Shown: positions 21,994 to 31,948 of the stretch, piece by piece
Layout: each line of letters begins with the position of its first letter
How positions within the stretch are numbered: position 1 is the first letter of the stretch
Origin: Zanthoxylum bungeanum
Taxonomy: Eukaryota > Streptophyta > Magnoliopsida > Sapindales > Rutaceae
Length of the DNA stretch: 64,000 nt
Reading direction: 5' to 3'
NCBI GenBank assembly: GCA_019454045.1
Contig: SKCR01007820.1
Span: 124,001-188,000, forward strand
Translations under genes and position numbers: made by a program
The notes under the pieces: model-generated
Databases searched by the model: none
Told to the model about the DNA's origin: nothing
What the model saw: only the letters and a program-made list of their open reading frames with translations

Positions 21994-22611
21994 TGTTGTG
22001 TGAGGAACGACAATGCCGAGTGCAGCGGAACCCGCCCGAGATCAAATCCCGAGCGAATAATTCTTTTTTTCTCGGCATTGAGCCTAAATTAGTGGCAAAG
22101 AAAACTTTTATCAACTTAAAATTTTTCAATGCATTGAAAATTACCATAGGCATAATTAAAATTTTCAACACACTTAAAAACATTTATCAACTATTGATAA
22201 ATCATTCCAAGCAATAAATTAATTTTCCAACTCTTGGAAAAATTAATCCAAGCTAACAAAATAATTTTCCAACACTTATAAAATTATTCCAAGCATATTA
22301 CATAATTTCCAACTCTTGAAAATTACTCCAAGCATACAAAAATTTCTATATCAACTATATATCAATTATCATACACTTCAATGCTCATAAATCCTCACTT
22401 ACATACTTCCAATTTATCCAACAAATCCACAACAATTTTTCTCAACAATAATCATCAACAAATCAACAATAAAAAGAACAATAAAATTTACAAATTAAAT
22501 TTTACCAACAATTGCTTCCAAGCATTGCCAATTTGAGAAGGGTTGCATCCAAGCTTTTCCAATTCTTCCAAGCACTTTGAACTTCTTCAAACTCCACCAA
22601 ATTAAGCTTAC
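21994..22611 (-). other. Foreign tail replacing the 3' half of copia-3
   Basis: On the minus strand the RT sequence runs to MVCKL at an AAGCTTAA shared with copia-2, then changes abruptly. The rest of RT, RNase H, polypurine tract and an LTR matching 26200-27675 are absent. The tail contains a tandem hairpin repeat, an inverted AATGCCGAG / CTCGGCATT pair (about 22012-22080) and ends ACACAACA. No protein domain is recognised. Confidence 0.75.
22180..22335. repeat. Tandem hairpin-plus-linker repeat, about four units
   Basis: Units of about 41 bases each hold an inverted repeat followed by the linker TCCAAGC: ATTTATCAA-CTA-TTGATAAAT (22182-22202), AATTTTCCAA-CTC-TTGGAAAAATT (about 22221-22245), TAATTTTCCAACACTTATAAAATTA (imperfect, split here as 22262-22286) and TAATTTCCAACTCTTGAAAATTA (imperfect, 22303-22325). 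Linkers fall at about 22207, 22248, 22288 and 22328. A further hairpin (TTTTTCAATGCATTGAAAA) lies at 22122-22140. Confidence 0.75.
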
Positions 22612-23289
22612 ATACCATATTAGGATCTTTGGCGAATGCGAATCCCTCGGGTTGTTCCATATGGATATCTTCATCAAGATTTCCATTCAGAAAAGCTGTT
22701 TTCACATCCATCTGCCAAATTTCATAATCAAAGTGTGCGGCAATAGCTAATAAAATTCTGATTGACTTAAGCATGGCTACAGGAGAAAGGTTTCCTCATA
22801 ATCAATACCTGATTTCTGAGTATATCATTTTGCTACTAGTCGGGCCTTAAAGGTTTCAACCTTTCCATCGGGCCCCCGCTTCCTCTTGTAAACTCATTTA
22901 CAACCGATATGAAAAATTTCGCCGGGAAGCGGAACCAAGTCCCAGACTTGATTATCATGCATTGAGGCAATCTCGGATTTCATAGCTTCTAGCCATTTCT
23001 CCGCATCGATGTCTAACATCGCATCTCTGTAGGTTAAAATATATTTTTCTTCGATTAAGAAAATATCGAGGGCATCGTCAAATGTCGTCCTGTACCTGAC
23101 AGGGGGTCTCGATATCCTTTGTGACCTACGAGGTGGTTGTGTCAAAGGTATCTCATCTTCCTGAACTTCTGGTTCTATCGTCGATTCAATGTTAATTTGA
23201 TTGACTTTATCAAGATCAATCATTCTATGATCTGCACTTTCTAACACAAATTGTGTTTCTAAGAAAGTTGCATTTCGAACAACGAACAC
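22612..23289 (-). pseudogene. Copia-3 reverse transcriptase, N-terminal part
   Basis: On the minus strand the frame begins after the integrase with NVFVVRNATFLE, then the RRSQRISRPPVR linker, the WLEAMKSEIASMHDNQVWDL segment and an RT entry that breaks near 22900 with a stop at the usual KWVYKRKRGPDGK. RT resumes with MLKSIRILLAIAAHFDYEIW, MDVKTAFLNGNLDEDIHMEQ and PNMVCKL. The YVDD active site is never reached because the foreign tail starts there. The protein would lack polymerase activity. Confidence 0.9.
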
Positions 23290-24318
23290 ATTTCAGTTAT
23301 CGGGATCATAAAATTGATATCCCATGGAATTTCTAGGATATCCAACGAATCGATACTTGTACCCTCTAAGTGCAAGTTTATCCCGCTGTGCAACTCTTAC
23401 ATAGGCAGGACAACCCCAAATCTTAACATACTTAAGACTCAGTTTTCTTCCAGTCCATAACCCATACGGAGTAGTCGGAACGGCTTTCGATGGAACTTTA
23501 TTCAGAAGATGAGCGGCAGTGTCTAGAGCATGGCCCCACAAGTATATTGGTAGATCAGTAAAACTCATCATCGATCGAACCATATCTAATAAAGTTTGAT
23601 TCCTCATCTCCGAAATACCATTGTATTGAGGAGTACCTGGAGGAGCATATTGAGCGAGAATCCCATTCTCTTTTAAATAACTCACGAACTCACTGCTCAT
23701 GTACTCACCGCCCCGATCTGATCGAAGGTATTTCAAGAGTTTTCCGATTTGTTTCTCTACTTCAAATCGATATTCTTTGAACTTTTCAAAAGCTTCCAAT
23801 TTGTGTTTCATAAGAAACACATAACCATATCGTGACAAATCATCGATAAAAGTTACAAAGTATTGAAACCCACCCATGGCAGCATGATTTATAGGACCAC
23901 ATACATCGGAATGCACAAGTTCCAATAAATCATTAGCACAACGTCCAACACCACTAAATGAGGATTTGGTAATTTTACCTTGAATACAATATTCACAAAC
24001 TGGTAAAGGTTCTATGATTAGATCCGATATCACACCATTCTTAACTAGTTTGGTTAGGCGTTTTATGCTTATATGACCTAATCTCATATGCCAAAGTTCT
24101 ATGTTATTTATTTCTTCCGATCTTTTCCTTTTAGATTTCTCTATATTAAAGACATCACGACTTTTTGTTAGAATGTAATGACCATCAACCATGGGACACA
24201 AAACAAGCAAGACATTCATATTATCATATAAATTCAAAAGACCATCTTTAATATTTACATGAAATCCTTCGCTATCAAGTACATGAAGCGAAATGATTTG
24301 CCGTATCATATTCGGCAT
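23290..24318 (-). pseudogene. Copia-3 integrase
   Basis: This is a 341-codon open frame on the minus strand, the longest intact one in the window. It has the pre-integrase zinc region (LWHMRLGHISIKRL...CEYCIQGK). The core follows with HSDVCGP (first Asp), YLRSDRGGEYMSSEF (second Asp) and PQYNGISEMRNQ (Glu). It ends with the LWTGRKLSLKYVKIWGCPAYV and FVGYPRNSMGYQFYDPDN segments usual before RT. All three catalytic positions are kept; only the surrounding polyprotein is broken. The enzyme would join element cDNA to the host chromosome. Confidence 0.92.
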
Positions 24319-24339
24319 AAAATAACAGTTATTAAGTCG

Positions 24340-25419
24340 AATATTACATTCATCCTAGAGTTTCAAAAATAAAATTCCTACTACTTCAACTTGTAGAGAA
24401 TCTTCATTCCCTACTCGCAGTTGGATCTCTCCCGGATTCAATCTTCTAGTTTCCCTCAGATCCTGCAAAAAATTGCAAATGTGAGAGGGACAAGCGGTGT
24501 CTAACACCCAAGTTGAACTAGAATCAAAAGAAAGTGTAATGTCAATAATAGGAAAACATAAACCGGAGGGAGCTTTCTTCAAAGAGGCTAAATATTTCGG
24601 ACAGTTGCGTTTCCAGTGTCTAAGCATGTCGCAGTAGAAATATTTTCCTTTTGCAACATATGTCTTCATATTTTGCTTGGAAACCCCTGCGGAAGCAACC
24701 TTTGGACCTTTACCTTTAACTTTCTTCTTCTTTTTCTGTTTCTTCCCAGCCGGCTTTTGAGAAGCCTGAGAAGGTCCAGAAGAAGAAGCACCAGTGATCA
24801 TGAATGCATAACTATTCTTATTCATGTCATCTTGAGCCGTCAGCAACATATTGTGCAACTCAGAATAGGTGGGAAGCATCTTATGCATGTTAAAGTTAAC
24901 GATAAGGTCCTTGAAAGACTTAGGAAGAGATGCGAGAATCACATTATTCCCGAGGCGGTTATCAATTTGAATATCCATCCTTTCGAGCTCTTCAATACAA
25001 TCTATTAGCTTCTTCACATGTGGGCTATCAGGTTTTCCCTGCGGGAGGAAAGTATGAAAAAGCTCGACAGCCACCCTATGCATCTCTACATGTGGTCGAT
25101 CACTGAATAGTTCCTTCATATGCATCAAAATGGATCCGGAATCAGGCATCGGCATATACTTCCTCTGTAGTTCCGGCACCATAGATCCCAAGATGTATGA
25201 CCGGACTTTCTGATCATCATCATTTCATCTGTTGAACGTCTCACGTTCTTCATCTAAAGCATCATCTGAAACCCTTGCGGGCATTGGACGATCTAGAACA
25301 TATTCAAGTTGCTCCGTTTGGCAAAGAATACGGAGATTCATAAGCCAAACATTATAGTTAACAGCACCCTGGAGCTTATGCGTATCAAGTATACGTGAAA
25401 GCGGGTTCGACACAAACAT
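24340..25419 (-). pseudogene. Copia-3 gag and aspartic protease
   Basis: The minus-strand frame opens at 25419 with LSRILDTHKLQGAVNYNVWL, a copia gag start, and is interrupted near 25225 and again near 24355. Gag continues with ELFHTFLPQGKPDSPHVKKL and the DMQIDNRLGNNVILASLPKS-like region. A basic KKQKKKKKVKGKGP stretch precedes a damaged CCHC knuckle (YFYCDMLRHWKRNCPKY; the first Cys is lost). The protease active site is WVLDTACPSHIC, where relatives have DTGC. At about 360 codons, gag plus protease is near the normal length. Confidence 0.9.
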
Positions 25420-25624
25420 TCTGTCTACACAAGGATAAAATAAAGCAGAAATTTATATTTAAATATCATGATAAAAACACTAAATAGAATATGGATTTAC
25501 TTTTTCTATAAAGTGCCATCGCATTGTCTTACATATTCTTTATAATCTCTACAAATAAAAATATGGAAATTTAACTCTTAAAACTCACAAAGCAAAGTAG
25601 ATCCTTCTTGACATTTACGCAAAT

Positions 25625-25920
25625 CTCACGCTTTAGCAATATTGATCTTTGTAAATTCGAGAAGTTAGACAACTATTGTCAATTGCATCTCATGCAACTC
25701 TTACATTCGGTCCTAAATCGAATCTTATCCTCACGCTTTAGCAATATTGGATAGTTCAATTTTTAGATCAACTTGTCTATTGCCGAAAGTAAGATACTAA
25801 TATTAACCTCACGCTTTAGCAATATTGGATAATACTTTCTCTTAAATTTGACTCATCTCATACTTAACCGGAATAGTACAAAACATTATAACCAATCCCT
25901 CACGCTTTGGCAATATTGGG
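25625..25920 (-). repeat. Four copies of a leader motif in copia-3
   Basis: The plus-strand motif CTCACGCTTTAGCAATATTG occurs at 25625-25644, 25730-25749 and 25808-25827, and with one change (TTGG for TTAG) at 25899-25918. Spacing is 78-105 bases. The copies sit between the primer-binding site and gag, in the RNA leader where packaging or translation signals are expected. Confidence 0.9.
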
Positions 25921-26187
25921 AATAATCACAATGGTTTCACTAACACCGTATAGACAAGCCGGACCATGTCATATTTTCAACTAAAATAATGACAATTAAT
26001 GATCTAGCGTAGAGATTTTTCCAAAGTCAAATAGAGATTTTTCCAAAGTCAAATGCATACAAATATATAAAATGTATGCATGTCCAAAAATACCTAAAGC
26101 ATGTAATTAACACTTAAATGTATGCATGGGCATTTTATTACATTAAGAAAAATTGTAAATGAACATGAACAATTAGAAGCACGTATC

Positions 26188-26199
26188 GCTCTGATACCA
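26188..26199 (-). other. Primer-binding site, initiator tRNA-Met
   Basis: On the minus strand TGGTATCAGAGC lies exactly here, complementary to the 3' end of plant initiator tRNA-Met, directly inside the 5' LTR of copia-3. Confidence 0.92.
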
Positions 26200-26202
26200 C
26201 TT

Positions 26203-27675
26203 ATTTCAAAAAAAGCAACTTAACCATAGTAAAAAATTAAATCTCACATACTTTAGCATAAAGCTAACTTAGTTACCTTTTAAGAATCATTTAGTTACTT
26301 TAACTAAACAATCCAATTTACTTTAATTAATTAATTGTATAAGCTAAGTAATTAATATTGTATATTAATTTAACAATTAAATTAATTCATAAAATAATTA
26401 CTAATTTAATGTAAATCAAATTTACATTTATTATACAATAAACTTGTATCAACTCTTGATATAATATTAATTAATTCAATTCATCTCATGAATTATCGGA
26501 TTAAATAATTTAATCCTAAAAACCCAAAAAATACTTTGTCAACATTTGACAAAAGGTCACCCTAGTGCTCAACGAGTAAACTCAATTTAATGGAACTCTC
26601 TAGGCTCACGTTTGGTTGTTACTTATATATATACATATATATCTCATATACTTGTACACATATTTCATGAAGGTCTGTCCACCTACAAATCATGACAAAA
26701 CAACAAGACACGTCAAACCATACAAGTCGAGGTTAAAAACGTTAATGTATAATCCTTTCGTCATAACCGTCTCCAATTGAGTAAGGTTATAGATTTACTG
26801 TCAAAACCTTATCTACTCAATATAAAATAAATTTTCATAATTATATTCCATTAATAAATAATATATGCAAAACTCTTTTTCAATACTATTTATAATGTTA
26901 AAGAAACAATTTCTTCAACGAACTTTCGGCCAAAAGATTTCCGGAATATACTCTAAAAATTTCTGGAAACATAATCCAACTATATGGACTGACAAATCCT
27001 CATATTAACACACACCGACCTTCGTGAGCATCGGTCTATACCTAACAGACATCCAGCGGTCAGACCATGAAAGGTCTCTGACATGCATGGTATCAGGCAT
27101 AGAGGATCACTCACAAGACCACTGTGGTGTCTCAAGTCAAATGACCACAATAACTACTCAACTCGAAAAGACAACTATTGACAGTTTTATGGAATATCTA
27201 TTAGTCATTTTTTATGAGTTTGTTCAACACTCATTCAACTAATGAATCTGCAATTCTATACGAACTTCCACTAAGCTCACAGTCTGTTGAGACAAACCAT
27301 ATGTCCATTACATAAATAGACAATGCACTAGTCTTACCAATATAATGACCGACCCATGTCACTATATCTAGACCAGGAATAATTTATATTCAAGAGAATG
27401 CGTAATATTTCTCAACACCATCTGCAACTCTTGCAACTATATCACCATATGTTGTAACTCTCGGGTCTTTACTAATTTCATATTATAAGGTTCCGAGTGA
27501 AACTCGAAATCTCTAACTCTTAGAGTAATCTAACTCTTAAATTTACAATTTATAAAATAAAATAAGAGTTGTACCATATATAAAAATAAATAATCATGAT
27601 AAAATAAATATTATATTGCATAAATATCAAATATTCATACAAAAAGTGAATGGTGCTCGATCACCATTTCCAACA
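26203..27675 (-). mobile_element. 5' LTR of copia-3
   Basis: On the minus strand it starts TGTTGGAAATGGTGATCGAG and runs to the primer-binding site. The start resembles the copia-2 LTR. Its end at the primer site does not carry a clear CA, so the inner boundary is approximate. Short inverted repeats at about 26355-26520 include TGTAAAT-CAA-ATTTACA, TATCAA-CTC-TTGATA, AATTCAT-CTC-ATGAATT and GGATTAAAT-A-ATTTAATCC. Confidence 0.8.
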
Positions 27676-27977
27676 ATTTTGACATAATTAATTCCTAAAA
27701 TAAATTAACTGGGTAATAATGACAATTTATATATTATAAAAAGTAAGATTTCTAAATTTGAAATGTTAAAAGTGGATCATCTAACCCCAACATTTTATTT
27801 TATTATTGCAGTCCATTTTAAAATTATCAATCACTTCAAATAATTCAATCTTATTATTTTCACTCGAATTATTATTTTATTTTATTAAATTTATTCTATG
27901 TGGATCAACCCCGGACTTACTGAATTATTTTATTTTTTCGACACTCTTATACTTGATACCACTTCATGAGTGTGTCA

Positions 27978-28707
27978 TGAATACTCTTTTACATACACTC
28001 ATTTAATAATTTTTAAAAATGAATTTTTACTCAGCACACTAATGAATTCCAAAATAATCCTCAAATATACTATTTGTTTATTATTTACACCCATAACGAA
28101 AATCATTAAATCATTGTTCCCCCTAAACATGTCGCTCTTTTATTCAAGAAATATTAATGTTGACATTTTTTTTTGCCCTCTGCAACTTGTAGGTTTTGTA
28201 AAATTTTCATTTTTTTATCATGTTATATGCACATAGAAAGTTTCTTAAATTAAATTTGTTCTGTTTTTTCTTCCAATTTTTCTTGTTCCATCAACTCTTC
28301 TTCTATTTCATCATCATTCATTCTCTGCCCCTCGTATTTGTAAACCAAAAGACCAACGAGAACACACATTAAAATTTTGATGAAATTACTCGTGTTTCTT
28401 ATTAGAAGCATTCTTTTATATCAATTAAATTTGATGCTTAACAAAGAAAATATTAGAGATTAGCAAGATGTTGGCACAGGTTAATGAATGTGTTTGATAA
28501 GTGTGAAAAGTAATAATATTTATTTACATATATCAAATTGTCCTTGATGGTAAATACTATTAAGAGTGTTTTTAAGTATCATAAAATTTAATAAAAATGT
28601 AAGTCTTTAGAGTAAATTTTAGAATGTAAATAGCTTCACCCTTATTATCAAATTGGATTGTGGCCCTACAAAAAAAATGAAAAAAGAAATTTTAATTAGC
28701 ATTAGCT
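27978..28707. other. Unassigned AT-rich spacer
   Basis: No gene, repeat copy or element end is recognised between the Tat-type LTR end and the next solo LTR. Small open frames are not supported by any domain. Confidence 0.6.
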
Positions 28708-28712
28708 ACTAA

Positions 28713-31700
28713 TGTAACATCCCCAATCCGGGAATGTTACCGGCAGGCAACAGATCTCACTACCACCTAAGTCACTGTTAGATGCTGAAGAATCTGACAT
28801 TTACCATGTTACATGCATTGACGTCTGTGTTCAAACACATGCAATCATAAAACTAACTTAAATGCAAAACTCGGGAGAATACATACACAAACTGAATATT
28901 CATCAAACTGAATATTCATCATATACACATCAACATCATGTGACTGTCATACAACAAAATGAAAACATCGAAGACGACATTCCATATGAATGTAACTCTG
29001 GGGTGATAGACAATGTGCCTAGTGACTGCAGTATAACTCTTGTCCCTGACTCATGTCTCCAAAAGTTGCACTTGGCTCACCAACTGACGGGTCCTGCAAA
29101 ACTAGAGAGTGGGGGTGAGTCCTAAGGAACTCAGTGAGTGGAGCTACAAAATCAGGAAAAACAGAGTCAAATACTGCTGAATAAATCATCATAATCATAA
29201 AATCACTTTCTAAAAGCCATGTATTGTAAACTGGTTCTTTTCCTTTCAAAATTGTTCTTTTCCATTCAAAATTCTAAGAAAACTGTTTCTGAAAATCTAT
29301 GTAAGTTGTGGAAAAACCTGACGCATGGGGCATTACATATCGTCGTCCCCTCATACGCCTAACTAATGGTCTTAGGACGTTAAGTATCGTTGTCCCCCAA
29401 GCCACTGAACTAGAGTCAGGAGTGCTAATCCATGTTATCATTCTGACACTGAAACTAGGGCCCAGGGGCGTTACGTATCGTTGTCCCTCTAGCCCTGAAC
29501 TATGTGTATACACGGCTGTATCTGTCAATTCCAAGTTACAACTGGGGTGGGTTTTTCCCCATGACTCCAAAACCATAAAACATACTTTTAGAAAATCAAA
29601 ATTTCTTAAAAGATAATCTTTCATAAAGTAACTGGAAATAACTTGGCTATCGCCCTATTTGATTAAAAGTAAATCTCAATTCAAATCATGTAAGTAAATA
29701 CAACTTAAAAATAAAACATTCACTCACAGATTTGAAGTTCAAATAACCCTGCTTCACGTCGCTGAGGGAGAATGACACACTCACAAAGTGGTTCTTTTAC
29801 TCCCAAGTATAAGAGTGTTGAAGTAATAAAATAACCTGGTAAGATCGGGGTTGATCCACAGGGAATATATTAAGTAAAATAAAAAAATAATTTGAATAAA
29901 AATAAAAAGGCTTGATTTGTTTGAAGTGATTGGAGAATTTTTTTAATTGGACTGCAATAATAAACTAAAATATTGCGGGTTAAGGGATCCACTTTTAATA
30001 TTTCAAATTTAGAAATCTCAATTTTTATAATATATAAATTGTCATTATTACCCAATTAATTTACTTCAGGAATTAATTATCCCAAAATATATAAAACCAG
30101 CCATGAAGGCGGTGATAACTTTTGTCTATAACGGATCCAGTTAGGTACTCGATTACGCCAAATAAATAAAACCAGCCATGTAGGCGGTAACAAAGCTTGT
30201 CAATAATTAATCGAGAATTAAATTAATATTAATAATTAGATTATAATTTATATATTATAATATAAGTTAGATTAATCTAAATTTTCATATTAAAAGCTTC
30301 TCCCTTTACCCCAGCAAAAAGAAATTAGATGTTCATATTTTAATAAAACTACACATAATTTTATTAATGAAATAAAAGAAATTACAAGAAAGCTTTTAAA
30401 AAATAAAACACATAAGAGCTAGAACTCCACAAATTTTTCAGAGAAAACTATGGAATCCGGGCTGAGGAAAATGAGGTGCAGAACACCTCTATTTTTTAGA
30501 GGTGCTCGCACCTCATGATGAATTTACAATTGCATCAACCAAAGAAGCCATGTTTGGTGGGAGATGATGGTGAAAGATGATGGCAATCCACCACGCAATC
30601 CACTTTTGGTGGATTGCCATCAAAATATTAATTTTTTTTTTATTATTTGACTTAACTAATTACATATAACACACTTTGGATCTTTATCAATTTCGGTCCT
30701 GAAAACTTCAGAATTAGAAAATCTTGTCAGCAGTAAAGTTGTAGATCTATGAGTCTTCTTTCATCTGAAACTGGAATCACTTCAATCTGATACTTGAGTA
30801 AAACTTTATGGCCAAAATATGAACATTGCATAGGGTTGGAATTTCCAAAATTGTACACTATTAGAACGTCCTTTTAATTTTTCTGGTCTCCAAAATCCAA
30901 ATATCAAGTCCATTTTTCTATATATGCATCCAAAGTATTATTTCACCTACATAAAAGATAAAATCAATGATAAACAATTCATGAATCTAATGGAAATCAT
31001 TAAAGTTCTAAGAAAGAAATAAGAAAATAAAACCCGAATTGAATCTCTTCCTCCTCAGATGTCACAGAGTCTCCTCTTGTCGCTCTTCAATCCTCTCCTT
31101 GGATCTCTAAAAATATTTATTTCTGTGTTTTGTGCTCTGTATTAGCCTCCCATTGAGTGTTGGATGAACTGTTATATTTATAGTGGAGTCTGGCAGTCTT
31201 TGGGTATCATTAGGATTATTGAAAACCCTAAAATCCACGTTCATGTATGCGCTTGGCTTCCCCCGCAGCGCTGCAGCCCATCAAGTTGGAGCAATGACGC
31301 CCAAATCTCGACATTTTGTATGGCTTGTGGGCGCCATGGTGCCTGTGCCTTAAATGCAAATTGTGGCGCCATACACATATTTGCTCCATTATTGATGTTA
31401 TAATGCTTCCTACAAATAAGACATAAAATACATTAAATGACTTGAACTATAACAAAATAATAGGCTAAAGATGCTAGAATAAGTGGGTATAAACCACACT
31501 TATCAGTCTCCAAGCTTCATTTTCTCCTTCTTGGATTTGATTTGGGGTGGATTACTCTAGATTGTCCTTGAAAATTCATAAAGAAATGAAAAGAAATCCT
31601 CTCTTCTTCTTCTCATGCAACTCTCGACCATGGGGGTAAATGAAGATTTGTTTATTTATTTCTTCTTTTGTCTTTAATCCATTTAAATATTGAGGAAAAT

Positions 31701-31943
31701 CTTGAAACTTGTGTAGTTTTCTTGAGAAATGGAGGACTTGGCCAAAATTTCTAATTCATGTTGGACCTAGACTTGGGCTAAATCCCTTATCATTTTTTAT
31801 TATGGCTCATAGATTGTTTTAAGGCTAATTGGACTTGGCTTAAGGTTGGCCTATTAAGTCGTCTCTAAAATTTTCCGCTATTGCTCGGAGAAAATTTATC
31901 TAAGTACAACTTTAGTTGGGCCGAGAAATTTCGAGTCCTTACA
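28713..31943 (-). mobile_element. Tekay-like solo LTR with TSD ACTAA, interrupted by a Tat-type LTR
   Basis: The plus strand reads TGTAACATCCCCAATCCGGG at the left end and AGTCCTTACA at the right. ACTAA flanks both sides exactly (28708-28712 and 31944-31948). The left part matches the Tekay LTR at 48160-49330, including ATGTTACCGGCAGGCAACAG and three GCGTTACGTATCG-type motifs. The right part (31506-31943) matches its GGCCGAGAAATTTCGAGTCC type end. The sequence between 29773 and 31505 is a foreign insertion. Confidence 0.88.
29773..31505 (-). mobile_element. Tat-type gypsy LTR nested in the solo LTR
   Basis: On the minus strand it starts TGATAAGTGTGGTTTATACC and ends TGAGTGTGTCA. The second half matches, inverted, the split LTR at 21530-27977. 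The host LTR resumes on both sides, which fixes the limits to within a few bases, but GAGAA and GTCTC on the flanks do not form a duplication. No gag-pol is attached. It contains GGCGCCA-type GC-rich motifs near 31310-31375. Confidence 0.75.
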
Positions 31944-31948
31944 ACTAA

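Larger units (their letters stand above)
21994..27675 (-). mobile_element. Copia-3, complete insertion with aberrant 3' end
   Basis: The outer ends on the plus strand are TGTTGTGTGAGG and TTTCCAACA. The flanks GTTTT (21989-21993) and ATTTT (27676-27680) match in four of five bases, and the Tat LTR reads through cleanly once it is removed. On the minus strand the order is LTR, tRNA-Met primer site, repeat-bearing leader, gag, protease, integrase and part of RT. RT stops at 22612; the remaining 618 bases are unrelated to pol or to the 5' LTR. Confidence 0.85.
21530..27977 (+). mobile_element. Tat-type gypsy LTR fragment, split by copia-3
   Basis: The pieces 21530-21993 and 27676-27977 join into one sequence that matches, in opposite orientation, the LTR at 29773-31505. 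Shared landmarks are the AGAGGTGCTCCACACCTC region, the paired ATGGCTGGTTTTAT blocks, TAATTAATTCC..AAATTAA, TGTGGATCAACCCCG and the GAGTGTGTCA end. The copia insertion site falls exactly inside GGTTTTATAT/ATTTT. The left part is missing or lies beyond the Tekay-like solo LTR, which seems to have inserted into it. Confidence 0.8.

Noticed and set aside
24616..25008. 130-codon plus-strand frame
   Set aside because: It is the antisense shadow of the copia-3 gag frame.
27024..27242. 72-codon plus-strand frame
   Set aside because: It lies antisense within the copia-3 5' LTR and has no recognisable domain.
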